A stretch of DNA of 31,135 nt. Origin: Cruorifilaria tuberocauda. Its lineage: Eukaryota > Nematoda > Chromadorea > Rhabditida > Onchocercidae. The DNA lies in NCBI GenBank assembly GCA_013365365.1, contig JABVXU010000617.1, positions 1-31,135 on the forward strand. The letters run 5' to 3'. Numbering within the stretch: the stretch's first letter is position 1; each line of letters starts with the position of its first letter. The position numbers were made by a program, and so were the translations under genes. The notes beneath the pieces were generated by a model. The model had not been told where the DNA came from. It made no database searches and worked only from the letters and a program-made list of their open reading frames with translations. Positions 8,604-21,339 of this stretch are shown here, in pieces.

Positions 8604-9380
8604 TTGCATATACCAACCAATTACTCAAACACAAGCGATAAATTAAGCAAAAGTAGAATATTTTAAGTTATATTTCAGTAAGTGTCAAAGGTCATTTCAT
8701 TCTTACTTACTTTCTTATGGCGGTAATAGTGACAGTTTTTTATATTTTTTAAATAATCGAAAAAAACAAGCAAAATACTTCGTAACATTTAGTTAAAGTT
8801 ATTTCAAAAAAAGTTATACACAAATTTATATATTACCAACTTGATTAGAAAAGTTATCAATCATTGACGATTATCAGATAGCAATTAAAATTTTTGAAAT
8901 TGAACCACTAATTACTTTAATAGATTTGAAAGTAAGCGATGTGAATGTAAAAAGTTAAGTTAGTACAATTCAATGAAATCATTAGCTGAAGGTATGTTAG
9001 TAATTACTGTGAATTGAAATTTATTTTTTAATTCATGCAAGACTAATCAAATTTCAAAATTTTCAATTATATCAATTAATCATTAAATGAATTTTATTTT
9101 AAATCTTAATTTCAGGTCAATAACTTTACTGAAATAATTCTTTTCATGCATGCTTTATATTTAGCCTTTAGTAAAGTAAGGTAAAGCAGAAGTTTTTAAT
9201 TAAATAATTATCATTCATTAAAATTCGATATTATATTTAACTTTATATTTAATACTTACTTATATATTTTTTATTTATATATATTTAATACTTAATATTA
9301 ACTTAATTAACTTAATCTGATTATATTATATAATTATAAAATCATTAAAATTAAATAAATGAATGCGAATTTGAGATATG
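8604..9380. other. Non-coding AT-rich stretch
   Basis: No gene seen. There is some TTTATATTTAATACTTA repetition at about 9235-9310. Confidence 0.5.
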
Positions 9381-9985
9381 AAAAATGAAAAGTAAAAGCA
9401 AAAATTTAAAGTTTTTGCTAAATTCTGTAATTACTTACTGATAGCATTACTCGTTCCAGTAAGTAAACTATAAAGAAGTATGTTTATTTATGAAAAGTAA
9501 AAATAGAAATTTTAAATTTTGTTGAATTGTTTTATTAATGTAATACTCTCTAATGACACTATTTATTTCATTAATTTAAACTATACAGAAGTATAGTTTA
9601 CCTATGAAAAGTGAAATTTTAAATTTTGTTGAATAATGTAATTACTTACTGATAGCATTACTCGTTCTAATAATATAAACTATTTAGAAGTGTGTTTACT
9701 TATGAAACTATTTAGAAGTATATTTACTTATAAAAGTAAAAACAGAAATTTTAAATTATAAATTTTGTTAAATTATGTAATTACTTACTGATAGCATTAC
9801 TAATTCCAAGAATATAAACTATTTAGAAGTATAATTACTTATAAAAGTAAAAACTCCCATCGCATTACTTGTTTCAATAACATAAACTATTTAGAAAATA
9901 TGTTAACCTATAAAAAGTAAAATTTTAAATTTTATATAATTAATGTAATTACTTACTGATAGTACTACTTGTATACAGAAGTATG
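9380..9985. repeat. Tandem repeat of ~100-140 bp, about 5-6 copies
   Basis: The ordered elements AAAAGTAAAAATAGAAATTTT, AATTACTTACTGATAGCATT, and ATAAACTATTTAGAAGTATG recur in the same order with diverged copies. GATAGCATTACT anchors lie near 9440, 9650 and 9790, with weaker copies near 9860 and 9958. Copies differ by small deletions. Confidence 0.75.
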
Positions 9986-11030
9986 TTTACTTATTTTCGA
10001 TTTGTTTTTTTCCTGTTTTCTTTTACTTGTTTCTTTGTTTGTTTTTATCGGAGTTTTCTAACCTATAATTACTTTCTAAAGCATTACTTGTTAATGAAAG
10101 GTTTTTGATGCATGCATTTCTTGTTTAATTTATGCACAATTAATTACAACTTTCACTTCGTTCAACGTCACATTAACAGAAATCAATTTTTTGAAATTTA
10201 ACAAAAAAGCGAAAGATATTTAAAATCAGAGTTCGTGAAATTTCAAATATTCATGATATTAATAGTAGCTAAAATTAGAAATGAAAGAACGAGTAATTAG
10301 TATTTTAAGATGTTAAAGTAAGATAACTAAGATATGAAAGATAAAAAATACGAAATTGATAACTTAAATTTGTATTGAATATTGAAATTATGCTGACTGT
10401 GAAGTAAAATTTAACTTTGAATCATTGAAAATAATAATCAAAATAAAATTTAGCTTTAAATTAAACTCTATTATAGTATTTTAAGATATAAATAAAGATA
10501 ATTAAATAAGAAATATAAAATTGAAATTGAATATGAATAACTTGAACTAAAGGTAAAAAACTAAGATAAATAAGACGTAAAAATATAAAATTGAAATTTA
10601 TAACTTAAATTTATATTGAATATTGAAATTATTCTGATTTAGAAAACTTTAACAAATAGTCGAAACAAAATTTGACTTAGAATTAAACTCTGCTAAAGCT
10701 AAAATTATAATCAAAGTAATCGATAAGCTTTGGTGATTGGTATTTTACCTTTCGGATATAATTGTAATATATCACAGTAAGAAATTCAATCATTTTAAAA
10801 ATTGATTTCAAATTAAGTTTGCAAATTTTAGGTTTAGATTTAAAACCGTTTCATTAATTAATTAAAACTGCCTTTTGTCTTTTCTTTTTTCTGCTTTAAC
10901 GATTTGAAAATTATATTAATTTTCATATTTTTTTTCTCGTTTTCTTTTAATTTTATTTTTCGAAATTTGAAATTAATTTTTATGAGAAATAAAAATTGAG
11001 GAAACGGAAATATAATAAGCTGTCAATAAG
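9986..11030. other. Non-coding AT-rich stretch with weak repeats
   Basis: No credible gene. A loose repeat built from AAGATAAATAAGATATGAAA and TTGAATATTGAAATTATGCTGA recurs at about 10310-10400 and 10555-10640. Confidence 0.45.
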
Positions 11031-11039
11031 CTATCGGTT

Positions 11040-11330
11040 GATTTCAATGCAATATATAGAATCGAATAATTAAATGAACAATATATAAAATCAAATAATT
11101 AATTAAAAAATATATAAAAACAAATAAAATCAAATGATTAAATAATATATAAAATCAATTAATTAAATAAACAATAGATAAAATCAAATAATTAAATATT
11201 AGTGATTAAATATAAACTTTCAATAAGCTATCATTTAATTTGAACACAGTATATATAATCAAATAATTAAATAAAAAATATATAAAATCAAATAATTAAA
11301 TATTAATAATCAAATGTAAACTTTCAATTT
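11040..11330. repeat. ATATAAAATCAAATAATTAAAT array
   Basis: About ten copies of TATAAAATCAAATAATTAAA with small insertions. Blocks starting with TTTCAATAAGCTATC at about 11022 and 11217, and a shorter variant at about 11328, suggest a larger unit near 150-200 bp. Confidence 0.7.
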
Positions 11331-11520
11331 CAATAAGCTTCAATTAATTCCCTAAAAAAATCCTTTTTTTTGATAAAATTAAAAAAATGAAAATATATGG
11401 AAATATTTTAATGTTTTTTTTTTTTACCTTTCAGGATGATAAGATTTTTCAAACACACCTGAAATAACGATCGCAGCAAATGATAGCGATGACCGCAGGT
11501 GCGCAATACGTGTATTACGT

Positions 11521-11543
11521 CTCCCTCTCTCTCTCTCTCTCTT
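11521..11543. repeat. (CT)n microsatellite
   Basis: A CT run with one interruption. It lies within a less AT-rich island (about 11450-11620) containing CGATCGCAGC and ACCGCAGGTGCGC. Confidence 0.9.
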
Positions 11544-11699
11544 TCAAGCATACCGCATGATAGATTGTTAGGATAATAAAAAATCGGATGGGTGTCATCA
11601 TTTTACAGTCTCTTTCCAAACTGTAAATCCATAAATTTCGGTAACTATTGGATAATACAGTCAATAAAAAAAAGAAAAATAAAACGAAATGAAATGATT

Positions 11700-12420
11700 T
11701 TTTAGAGATTTTATTTTTTCATTTCTCTTTTCTTCAGATTTACTTTCCATCTTTTCTTTGAAGTTACTTAATTACTTAAAATAGAAGTCGGAGAATTGGT
11801 TAATTTTGAAGTTTTAAGTATGAAATTAAAATATTTAAAGTTAAATTAGGTTGAAATCTGAAGTAAAATTTCAATCAATAAATGTTAATTAATTATATAA
11901 TTTAAAGTTTATTAAATAATTGAAGTTAATTATTTTCAGAAATTTTACTTTTTCATTTCTTCTTCATTCATTTCTCTTGCGATTAACTTTTCATTTGGTT
12001 CCTAAGTTTAAAAATTTGTTAATAAATCAAGGTATAAGTTGGAAAAATTTGTTAATTGTAAAGTTTAAGTATTAAATTAAAACATTAGAATTAAATTAAA
12101 CTTAAATTTTAACTGAAGTTTTAATTAGTAAATGTTAATTGTATAATTTAAAATATAGTAAATAGCCAATTATTTTCACAAATTTCATTTTCTCATTTCT
12201 TCCACTTTATTTTTCTCTTCAATTTGACTTTTCATATTTGTCTTTGAAATCAAAAAAAGTTTTAATAAATCAAAATGGAAGTTAAAAATTGTATTAGTTG
12301 TAAAATTTTAAGTGCAAATTGTGTAATTTAAAATTTAGCAAATAATTAAAGTTAAAAAGTTTTGAGTATTGTATTGTAACCTGTACTGTAATTTGAATAC
12401 TATAACTTTTAATTATTAAA
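11700..12420. repeat. ~235-bp tandem repeat, 3 diverged copies
   Basis: Each copy starts with a T-rich segment ATTTTACTTTTTCATTTCTT plus TTCTCTT and ACTTTTCAT (near 11705, 11937 and 12177). It continues with an AAATAGAAGT- or TTGTTAAT-like middle and ends AATGTTAATTAATTATATAAT then AAATAATTGAAGTTAA. The third copy is shortened. No coding signal is conserved between copies. Confidence 0.65.
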
Positions 12421-12529
12421 TTTGAAATTTAATTGATAATTTTATCAGCTAATCTGATCGCCGAGTTTATTTATTGTATACTTAATTGTATTTCTATCCC
12501 GCAATAACTTGCAATGTAGATGCATTAAA

Positions 12530-12870
12530 ATACTCTTACGTGATTATTGTAATATGAGTATAACTGTATAAGTGAGATAAGTACGTGTCGTAGATTTTTA
12601 TACAATAGACTTTACACGTATTTTTGTGAACGATTTCATACGTATCCAAGGAATTCATACGTTTAAAAAGTGTCTATACGTATTGGTGGTATAAGAAGGT
12701 TTTAACGTGTCTAATAAAAGTATTTGTACGTATTTGAATTTGACGATTCTAACATATTTTGAAAGAAGAAGTCTTACGTGTTACAACGATTTTAACGTGT
12801 CTACGTCTACGTTAACGTCTATATATAACGTGTCTACGTCTACGTTAACGTCTATATATAGCACAGTCAT
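12530..12870. repeat. TACGTGT-rich block with a perfect 33-bp duplication
   Basis: ACGT-centred motifs (TACGTG, ACGTGTC, TACGTATT) recur about every 20-35 bases. At 12794-12826 and 12827-12859 there are two identical 33-bp units beginning AACGTGTCTACGTC. The open frame over this block contains a repeated NVSTSTLTSIY only because of the duplication. Confidence 0.8.
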
Positions 12871-13480
12871 AAGCGTTTTTACGAACAGTATTATAGCTAC
12901 TTATTTTCATTTTACGTTTTCACTTTGAAAAAAGTAAAATAAAAGGAAGAAAAGTTACGATAAGTTATATCTAGCAAGTAATATCTTAGTACAAGTACAA
13001 GTATTATCATCAATAGTACAAGTAATATCGTAAGTATTATCATCGATCATTGATCTCATCTGATATTATCAAACTTATCAATCTTTCAAATTTCATCTTT
13101 TTTGCATTATTTCTTAATTACTCAAAATTCTATAAAAGTTCATTTTAAAATTTTAATTTCAATTTTGAAACTTTACAACTTATTATTAAGTTGCTACTAT
13201 TATGAAGCTTATCATTACTATTATTAAACTGACTATTAAGCTTATTACTATTAAGCATTAAAAAGTTTTAGCCTTTTTTCTGGCAAATTTTCAATAAATA
13301 GTTTTTGATTTTTTTATTCTTTCAATTTTAGATTAATCATTTCGATGAAATCTTTACTTTTTCAGGAAAAGGAAGAGAAAGATCATTGATCAGTTATAAT
13401 TGATAAAATGTTAGCTGAAATTATAGAAGTGAAGGAGTGAAGTTTAAACAATGCTATAATTATTTTTTTGATAATGAAGA
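12871..13480. other. Non-coding AT-rich stretch
   Basis: Short repetition of AGTACAAGTATTATCATCAA (12985-13045) and TTATTAAGC variants (13185-13260). No gene seen. Confidence 0.5.

Positions 13481-13484
<4 letters not shown>

Positions 13485-13539
<55 letters not shown>
13485..13539. repeat. (AG)n microsatellite, about 27 units
   Basis: An uninterrupted AG run of about 55 bases; a Ser-Leu open frame on the minus strand is its translation. Confidence 0.95.
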
Positions 13540-13541
<2 letters not shown>

Positions 13542-13589
13542 TGGGGAAAATAATTGTTCAGGTTTCATACATATCTTTCTTCAATTGTC

Positions 13590-13760
13590 ATTGTATATTC
13601 CTGATCGAAGAAGAAAACGGACCGGAAAGCATACTTGAATAAGAACCGTAGAGACAGATTGTATTGGTTGACCGGAAGTTTCTTATTGATCATTTCGAGC
13701 TTAGATAAGCTTTACTTTAATATGCCTATATAAGCTCTACTTGCGTATCTAGCTTTGAAT
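13590..13760 (+). other. Less AT-rich island between two AG microsatellites
   Basis: The island contains CGGACCGGAAAGC, GAACCGTAGAGACAG and TTGACCGGAAG. A + strand frame from 13603 is open for 42 codons to a TAA near 13729 and encodes a basic start followed by a hydrophobic segment (LYWLTGSFLLIISSLDKLYF). No ATG begins it and no convincing splice sites flank it, so coding is unproven. Confidence 0.2.
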
Positions 13761-13787
13761 ACGAATAATAAATATAATATATAAAGA

Positions 13788-13788
13788 T

Positions 13789-13821
<33 letters not shown>
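13788..13821. repeat. (AG)n microsatellite, imperfect
   Basis: An AG run with an AAAG interruption in its second half, about 250 bases downstream of the longer AG tract. Confidence 0.92.
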
Positions 13822-15339
13822 AACTTGGATAAAAATAATTAAAAAAAATTTTTTTTTTTGATCATGAAAAATGCCAATTTTTAAATTTTTAATAATTTTT
13901 TTCGCATATCTCTTAAATTTTTTATTTAAGATTGATAAAGCTTAGCAAAAGTTTGTTAACAAAACATGAAATATTGATAAGAGGAAAATTTCTATTTCAT
14001 TTCTTATCAGTAATTTTTATAATTTTGATTTTCTGCAAATTCTTTGATAATGAACAGAAAATTTAATATTTCTATTTTTCTATACTTTATATTATACTCT
14101 TTATATTTACCTTATATTTTACTCTTTATACCATAATCTTTCTATACTTTATATTATACTTTTCATACAGTTATGTTAAGTTTTTTTATTCTATACATTT
14201 TATATATTTATACTTTTTATAGTTCATTTTATACTTCATAAATAGAAATGGATGAAACTTATAAAAAGAAAGTAAATTTTATGCAGCTGTAAAATAACAA
14301 ATTTAAACTTTATCTAATTTTTCTTTGAGTTAATTTTTGATGAAAAAAAGTATTAGAAAATTTGCAAATTAATTCAAAAATAAAAATTTCTATTTGATAA
14401 AGCGATTTAACTTGGATTAAAAAAAATTAATAATTAATAATTGATAAAAAAAAATTAATAATTGATAAAAAATCAATAAATCGAAAAGAAGGAATCTATG
14501 ACTGAATCTATAATAAGTAAAAAAAAGTTAAGCCTTAGCAAAAAATTTTCAAATAGAATCTAAGGAGCATTTTTATCGCAGACAATTTATCGTATTTGAA
14601 AGGTTAAAGGTGAGGAGTAAAGGTGAGAAATGGTATTCCTGTGAAACAAAAGGAATTAAATAAACGAATAATTTGCTCAGTAAATTACCATAATCATGAT
14701 TGCTCTCGCACGTTATTTTGCATAATTATCAATTTGATTGGAAGATAATCAGATCAAATAAATCATTTATTAATTATTCAATTAATTAGACATTTACCTG
14801 ATCAATTAAAAAAAAGATACCTGAACTCATTAACGCATTTTTATGCTGAAAAGTTTTTTTTTGCTTACGGTAACACAATTCACATTTCTTCGCATTTTTA
14901 CCCGAATTACCAGAAACTTACCTGGTGTGATTGATAATTTTGATAAGAGAAAAAAACACCTATTTGATTATCAAATAAAAAGTAAAAATTTAATTTCAAA
15001 TTTAACTAACAAATTAAACTTTTCCATTACTAAATGTTGCATTTTTTTCATTTATTAATTATACGATTGAAATAATTATAAGTTTAAAATCAGCCTGAAT
15101 TCTTCTTTCATTCATTCATTTTTACTCTGAAAAAAAAAAACTTTAATTCTTTTTTAACTTTTTATTTTCCAGAAAGAAGTTATGATAAGTTACTTCATGC
15201 ATTTTATTAATTAATATTTTAATTAGCAACGAAGCAATTATTGATATGCCTTTAATTAAAAGTTAAAAATTCGATTAATTTTATAGATGAAAAATGTAAA
15301 ATTTTTTTTGCTTCAAAAGATTATTTAAATATCAAATTT
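13822..15339. other. Non-coding AT-rich stretch
   Basis: TTTATATTATACTCTTTATA repetition occupies 14075-14235. A 71-codon frame with its own ATG at 14843 (hydrophobic N-terminus, then Lys/Asn-rich) is about the length expected by chance in this much DNA, and I found no splice or homology support for it. Confidence 0.5.
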
Positions 15340-15660
15340 TAAATAATCAAACTTTTAACGATCGGGGAGGTCTACTATGTATATGAAATGAATTTTATTT
15401 TGGAGGTTATCATGAGACTATTTAACTTTAACATGATTTTATTTAACCCTTAAACCTTTAACAATCCAAAATATCAAACTTTTATTAACGATCGAGTTTA
15501 AATGAATTTCATTTTTTGTGGCTATCATTACAAGACTAATTAAATATATCAAATCTTAAACGATCCATTAATGATGCAAAATATCAAATCTTAAAATAAT
15601 CAAACTTTTAACGGATCTATCTGAAATTTATTTTGAAGGTTATTTGAAGATTATTTGAGA
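15340..15660. repeat. ~125-bp repeat, 3 partial copies
   Basis: ATCAAACTTTTAACGATC-type starts lie near 15345, 15475 and 15598. Each is followed by GAAATGAATTTTATTTTGGA or a variant and GGTTATCATGAGACTA or a variant. Confidence 0.65.
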
Positions 15661-16079
15661 AATATAAAATGAAGAAGAAAAAAAAAAGAGAGGAAGAAGT
15701 GATCAATTCTATTGTTCTCATCCATCCACCACCCATTTCCATATTCAGTTTATTATTTAGTCTGATAGATAAGGGTAACAAATAGCGGTTTAAATGATAG
15801 GTAAGATAGGAGTAAACTAACAATAAAAATAACTCATAAAATAGATTTTAGGTAGTAAAGAAAGAGGTTATGACCTCTTTTCTATGCTATTATCTTTCAT
15901 CCTTTCTTTTTTTTTTCCACTTCATTTTATTCATTTCAAACAACAAAAAAAAAAAATTTAATGGTTGGAAAAAAAAAAAATTGGGTGTGAGCTTTTAAAA
16001 AAAAAAAAAGATATTAACAAATCAACAAATAAAGCATAGAAACGAAAAAATCAAAAAAAAAAGTAAGGAAAAAAAGATT

Positions 16080-16990
16080 TCCATTTAAAGTATATTTACT
16101 TTTGTCTTTAAGTATATTTACTGTATATATCTATTGTATATACTTTAAGGTATATATACTTTTAACGTATATATACTACTAGTATATTAAGTATATTTAA
16201 TAGAATATAGAGTACGTTAAATTCAAAGTATATATTATAATTCCGGTTTTCTGTATTTAAAGTATGGAATGTAATTCCGTTTCTAATATCTTTTTCCGTT
16301 TCCGTTTCAAAAAAAATCGTCATCTTTTTCTTTTTTAAATGAAAAAACAAAAGAATGAAAGGAAGAAAGTATTATTTCTGTTTAAATTATATTTACTTTA
16401 GTCTATAAGTATATTTACTGTATACATTTACTGTATATACTGTACATATTTACTGTATATACTTCAAAGTATATGCTTGTTCTTAAAGTATATTTACTAG
16501 CTGGTATATCAAGTATATTTAATATAAAGTATATTACATTTAAAGTATATATTGTAATTCCGGTTTCCTATATTTAAAATATAGATTCTGTTTTTCCGTT
16601 TTTTTTACATTTAAAGTATATATATACAATTTCAGTATTTCCGTTCAGACTATATTTAAAGTTATATTTTCGTTTGAAAAAAAAATTGCTCCCTTTTTTT
16701 ATGAAATTTGATTTTAAAAAAAAACGGAAAAAAAATGAAAAGATAAAAAATATTATTTCCGTTTAACATATATTTAAAGTAAATATTACAATTCCGGTTT
16801 TCTATATTTAAAGTATAGATTATAATTCCGTTTTTATTATCTTTTTCCGTTTTTCCGCTTTTCCGTTTCCGCCATTTTTTTTTTAAATGAAAAAACAAAA
16901 GAATGAAAAGAGCAAAATATTATTTCCGTTTAAAGTATGCTTAAAATATATATTATAAGTATATTTTAGTTTCAAAAAAAAATTGTTCTC
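16080..16990. repeat. Complex array: TTTAAAGTATATATTA plus TAATTCCGGTTT blocks
   Basis: A block of about 150 bp combines TATATTATAATTCCGG, CTATATTTAAAGTAT, TTTCCGTTTCCGTTTC, and TTTTTTAAATGAAAAAACAA. It appears fully near 16230-16380 and 16780-16935, with partial copies near 16545-16640. Between blocks are GTATATTTACTGTATATAC runs. Two minus-strand frames (16162-16350 and 16662-16898) encode related peptides sharing MFFHLKKK and TLNxENRN because they read two copies of this block. Confidence 0.8.
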
Positions 16991-17260
16991 TTTTTTTTTT
17001 AAATTTAAATTTTTTTGAAATTTAAATTTTGTTTTTCAGTTTTTTTTTTTATTTTTGTGCTATCAGAGACATATATAAGAAGAACATATGGTGAACGAAT
17101 AATTTCTTGATAGATTCATCAAGTAAGATAATGTTGATCACACCTGTCATATTTTAACCACAATTTCGGAAAGAAAAACGAACGCTTATAAAATGTTCCG
17201 AATTTTTTTAAGTTTTTTTTTTTCATATGAAATTACAATGAAGATAATTTTAAGTTAGTA

Positions 17261-17441
17261 ATTAATGATAAGATAGGGTTAAAGGTGAAAAAAAAAAGAA
17301 ATCTATAATTGGTAAATTTTACAATTGATGATAAGGTTAAAGGTGAAAAAAAAAGAAATCTATAATTGATAAATTTTATAATTAATGATAAGGTTAAAGG
17401 TGAGAGAAAAAAAGAAATCTATAATTGATAAATTTTATTGT
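17261..17441. repeat. ~58-bp tandem repeat, 3 copies
   Basis: GGTTAAAGGTGA starts at 17277, 17335 and 17392, each followed by an A-run, GAAATCTATAATTG and GATAAATTTTA. Copies are nearly identical, so the amplification looks recent. Confidence 0.88.
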
Positions 17442-17499
17442 TAGAAACTTTAATTTAATCATTATTAATCGTTGTTCGATTAAGTTTGTAAATTTTAAA

Positions 17500-18140
17500 T
17501 AATTTTAATTTTTTTTTTGAAGGAAGTTAGAGTGATGTAATTATATTGATTGATTATTTTGAGTATAATTTATTTACTTTAAATAATCATTGTAATTTTA
17601 TTACAATTAATTAGGTAGGATTAAGTTATACACTTTTCTTTAATTAATCGTAATTTTTTCGTGATAAATTAGAATATTGCGATTAGCTTATCATTGGCTT
17701 ATCATTTTGCATATAATTTTTCTTTAATTAATCATATGAGTTTACTGCAATTACCGTACAATTATGCTTATGCATTTTAATTAATTTTAATTCTTTTTGT
17801 AGGAAATTAAATTATATTGATTGATTATCATGCGTATAATTTATTTTCTATAACTAATCGTTATAATTTTACTTCGATTAATGTAGATTAATTAAGTTTA
17901 TATATTTTTTTTAATAAATTTTAATTCTTTTTGTAGGAATTTAAATTATATTGATTGATTATCATGCGTATAATTTATTTTCTATAACTAATCGTTATAA
18001 TTTTACTTCGATTAATGCAGATTAATTAAGTTTATGTATTTTTGTTTTCTTTTAATTTTAATTCTTTTTTGTAAGAAATTAGGATATCGTGATTATCACT
18101 GGCTTATCATCTCGCCTATAATTTATTTTTGAAATTAATT
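17500..18140. repeat. ~134-bp tandem repeat, 2 near-identical plus diverged copies
   Basis: Copies with the anchor AATTATATTGATTGATTATC at about 17811 and 17945 are almost identical through CGTATAATTTATTTTCTATA, ACTAATCGTTATAATTTTAC and GATTAATGTAGATTAATTAA. Diverged relatives lie at about 17541, 17640-17780 and 18060-18140. Confidence 0.82.
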
Positions 18141-18419
18141 TTATTGTTAATATTATCCCTCTGTTTATTCGTTATCTTTCTTTTGATTTTCTATTTCTAA
18201 TAATTCAACCTGGAAAAAAAAAATGACATTGAAAAAATTTGACATTGAGAGGAAAATTTTCATTCATTTTCCTTTTTTTGAATTTCATAATATAAAATTA
18301 CTGATATTAGTTATTAATCATTGTCAGTTTTATTTTAGAAAATTCAAATCAGTAATGATTCGAATTGATTTCTAATTAATTATTTACGTACAGTGTATAC
18401 TAAATAGGTAAATTGACAT

Positions 18420-18800
18420 TATGCTAATGCATGCATTACTTTACCTATATTTAAAATATCCACGCATTATTTGTACTTAAAATATACATATTGCTGTATT
18501 TGTACTTGAAATGCATGCATATGTTTATTTGTACTTAAAATGCACCTATTGCTTTATCTATATTCAAAATTTACATGCATTGATTTACTTGTACTTAAAA
18601 TACACGTATTGCTTTACTCCTATTTAAAATGCACGCATTGTTTTACTTGTTCTTAAAATGCATGCATTACTTTATCTATCTATACTCAAAATGTACACAC
18701 ACTGCTCTACTTATACCGTACTTAAATACTCAAAATACTATACTCAAAATGCATGAATTGCAATACTTATAATTAAAATGCATACATGTAAGTAAATTGT
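18420..18800. repeat. ~29-bp array, ACTTGTACTTAAAATGCATGC type
   Basis: About twelve diverged copies of TTACTTGTACTTAAAATGCA followed by CGCATTGCT or CATGCATT. Many copies carry GCATGC or TGCATGCA palindromes. Confidence 0.8.
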
Positions 18801-20700
18801 TATGTATTGTCTTACCTTCATTAAAGTAATAATCGATTATTGTAAGAATAAGAGATTATTTAACTTCAAAATCAATTAAAAAAAGAAAACAAAGGAAATT
18901 TTTATAATGATTTTATAATAATCTATCTTTATAATGATAGAAGAAAATTACAAATCAATCATTTCCAATGATTTAAAATTTTTATCTTTAAATGATAATA
19001 ATTTTATAATAATTTAAAAATCTTAATCAAGCATGTATGATGATAAAATTCGTATAACTATAATTATATTAAAGTAATTCGTATTGCTTCCTCGTTTTAT
19101 ATATTTATTTGATAATAGCAAAATCAATTCAATTCCAAATTGTGATAACGTTTAAATTGCTATTTAAAATAACTTTTTTAAATCTTAAAATCTTTTTAAA
19201 TTTTAAATTTAAATCTTAAAACCTTATTTCTATTTCATACTTTTGCAACTGTGATATTATATCTTCAAAAAATTAATTTTAGGATATCAACGAATTTAAT
19301 TAATTAGAAATTGAAAATTCTAAAATTAATTAAAAAATGTATTCTCGAATGACCAAGCATATTTGATGGCTATTAAAACAAAATCAGGAAATGACAGGAT
19401 ATGAAATTATTTTAATCATAGACAAGACTTGGCTTATACTGTTTCGGATTATTAATTAAAGTTAATCAGGCTAATTCGCTAATCCGCTAATTTATCAGGC
19501 AGGCTATATTTATCTAAATAATATTTATTTGTTTTTTTATAACCTTTGCTAATTATTTCTTCCGTTTTGTATTCCGGTTGCAAAACTTTTTCCGAATGTA
19601 TTTTCGTGAATATTTTAAAGATAAAATATCTCCGGAATGATTTATTAGTAACCGTTTTCCATTGGAAAAAAAAATTTGTTTGTGCACTTACTTAAATTCT
19701 TCAATATTCAAAAGCAACTATCGTTATCGGATAAAATAACTACCGTAATATACCGGAATTGTTTCCCGGATTTATTTCCACAAATTTCATCGGTAATCTT
19801 TCCAACATCAATTGTACTATAATATTTTTATTATGCATTGAAAAATTCAACAATTTGAAAATTTCAAATTCATATTTTACAGTATATAAGCAGCGGATAA
19901 TTTATTTTTCAAAAGTATTTTATTAACTTTTTAAAACAAGAAGTTAAATGCGTAGCAAAAAAAAGAAGAAAACTTACAAAATTTATTGTTCGCACAAAAA
20001 ATTAACACATACAATAATACAATTAACCGGTACAATAAGCAATAAAAAAGTTTTAACAATTCTATCAAAACTATGGGAAAATAATGCTAGCGAGAAATAA
20101 AGCTTAGAAGAAAACAAGAAGCTATATTATTGATGATTATCACTATCAATCTCTATCAATTATCACTATAACAGATGTTACTGACAACATTATTATCATT
20201 ATTCATCGTTTTCATTATGTCCTATCGCTATCGTCATCCTGGCTAAAATTATCTCTTACCTTATAATTATTAAGTCAATTTCAATTTTCAATATCAGCCA
20301 ATTGCGGTATATAAATATCGATTTAGGCAATTAACTCTAAACAATATTATGGCTGATAATTAAAGGGAATGGAATTGTCTTTTCATCTATCTATCCGGTG
20401 CTAATGCTATATTATCAATCATATATGTATTGCTTGGCTAGAAGTAGAAGTAGGTAATTAATTATTGAAAGTAAGAATTCAAATTCTTGTCCATTTCCAC
20501 TGAGATCTAAGCCAAAGAAAATTAGCCTTGTAAGAGTTATCAATTACTTAGAAATACGATGACAGTTAAGTGATACTGATAAGTATAAACTGTAACTACG
20601 AATAATTAACAATAATATTAACAGATGATATTGATCATGATAATTAACATTAATAGTGATAATAATTATATATCATGGCTGTATGAATAGCAATAACTGT
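18801..20700. other. Non-coding AT-rich stretch
   Basis: No gene recognised on either strand. Around 19560-19800 TCCGG and CCGGA steps recur (TCCGGAATG, ACCGGAATT, TTCCCGGATT) without an open frame. From about 20120 to 20260 there are ATTATCACTATCAAT-like short repeats. Confidence 0.5.
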
Positions 20701-20712
20701 AATGACAGCGCT

Positions 20713-20912
20713 GGTAATAACAATCATAATCGTGATAATCATAAAAATTTGCGGTAATAACAATCGTAATCGTGATAATCATAAAAATTTGTGATAATAA
20801 CAATCGTAATCGTGATAATTACAAAAATTCGTAATAATAACAATCGTAATCGTGATAATCATAAAAATTTCTGGTAATAACAATCATAATCGTGATAAAC
20901 ATAAAAATTTGA
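20713..20912. repeat. 40-bp tandem repeat, 5 copies
   Basis: GGTAATAACAATCGTAATCG followed by TGATAATCATAAAAATTT starts at 20713, 20753, about 20793, 20833 and 20873: an exact 40-bp period with a few substitutions per copy. Confidence 0.92.
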
Positions 20913-21339
20913 TGGAAAGATTTGAATAAAAACCTTGAGTAAATAGAAATCAAGCTAAGAAATAGTTGAATTAAAATTTTTCTACAAATTACTTCTAAAA
21001 ATTATCAACCATAACAAAGAAACATGGAAAAAGTTAAAAAATATTTTACTTAAAAGTTAAAATAAAACTTTTAGGACGATATCGATGAACTGCTTCAAGA
21101 ACTAACACTAAGAAACATGAATTCTGTGGTATTAATTAATTAAATAATTAAATAATTTCAACTTTAAAATCTATCAATATCTTCTTTTCATTTTACTTTT
21201 AACTATCATTCACTATTACTTAGTTAAATTATCATTCAGTATAACTTTACAGTAGCTTATTATACTTAAATAAATTTTTTTTGTATACTAATATTAACTT
21301 ATTATTCTTATTAATTATTTATAAAAAGTAATACATTGA
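20913..21339. other. Non-coding AT-rich stretch
   Basis: Nothing beyond A/T-rich sequence and short ATTAACTTATTATTCTTA repetition near 21290 was seen. Confidence 0.5.

Noticed and set aside
11460..11540. Minus-strand segment with a CCDRYF peptide reminiscent of a receptor DRY motif
   Set aside because: The open stretch is only about 18 codons, preceded by an in-frame TAA with no acceptor between, and lacks any other receptor feature.
13383..13568. Minus-strand frame containing a Ser-Leu run
   Set aside because: It is the AG microsatellite at 13485-13539 read on the minus strand, with AT-rich flanks.
14843..15058. 71-codon + strand frame with ATG and hydrophobic start
   Set aside because: A frame of this length is expected by chance in 31 kb of DNA; composition past residue 35 simply follows the AT bias, and there is no splice or domain support.
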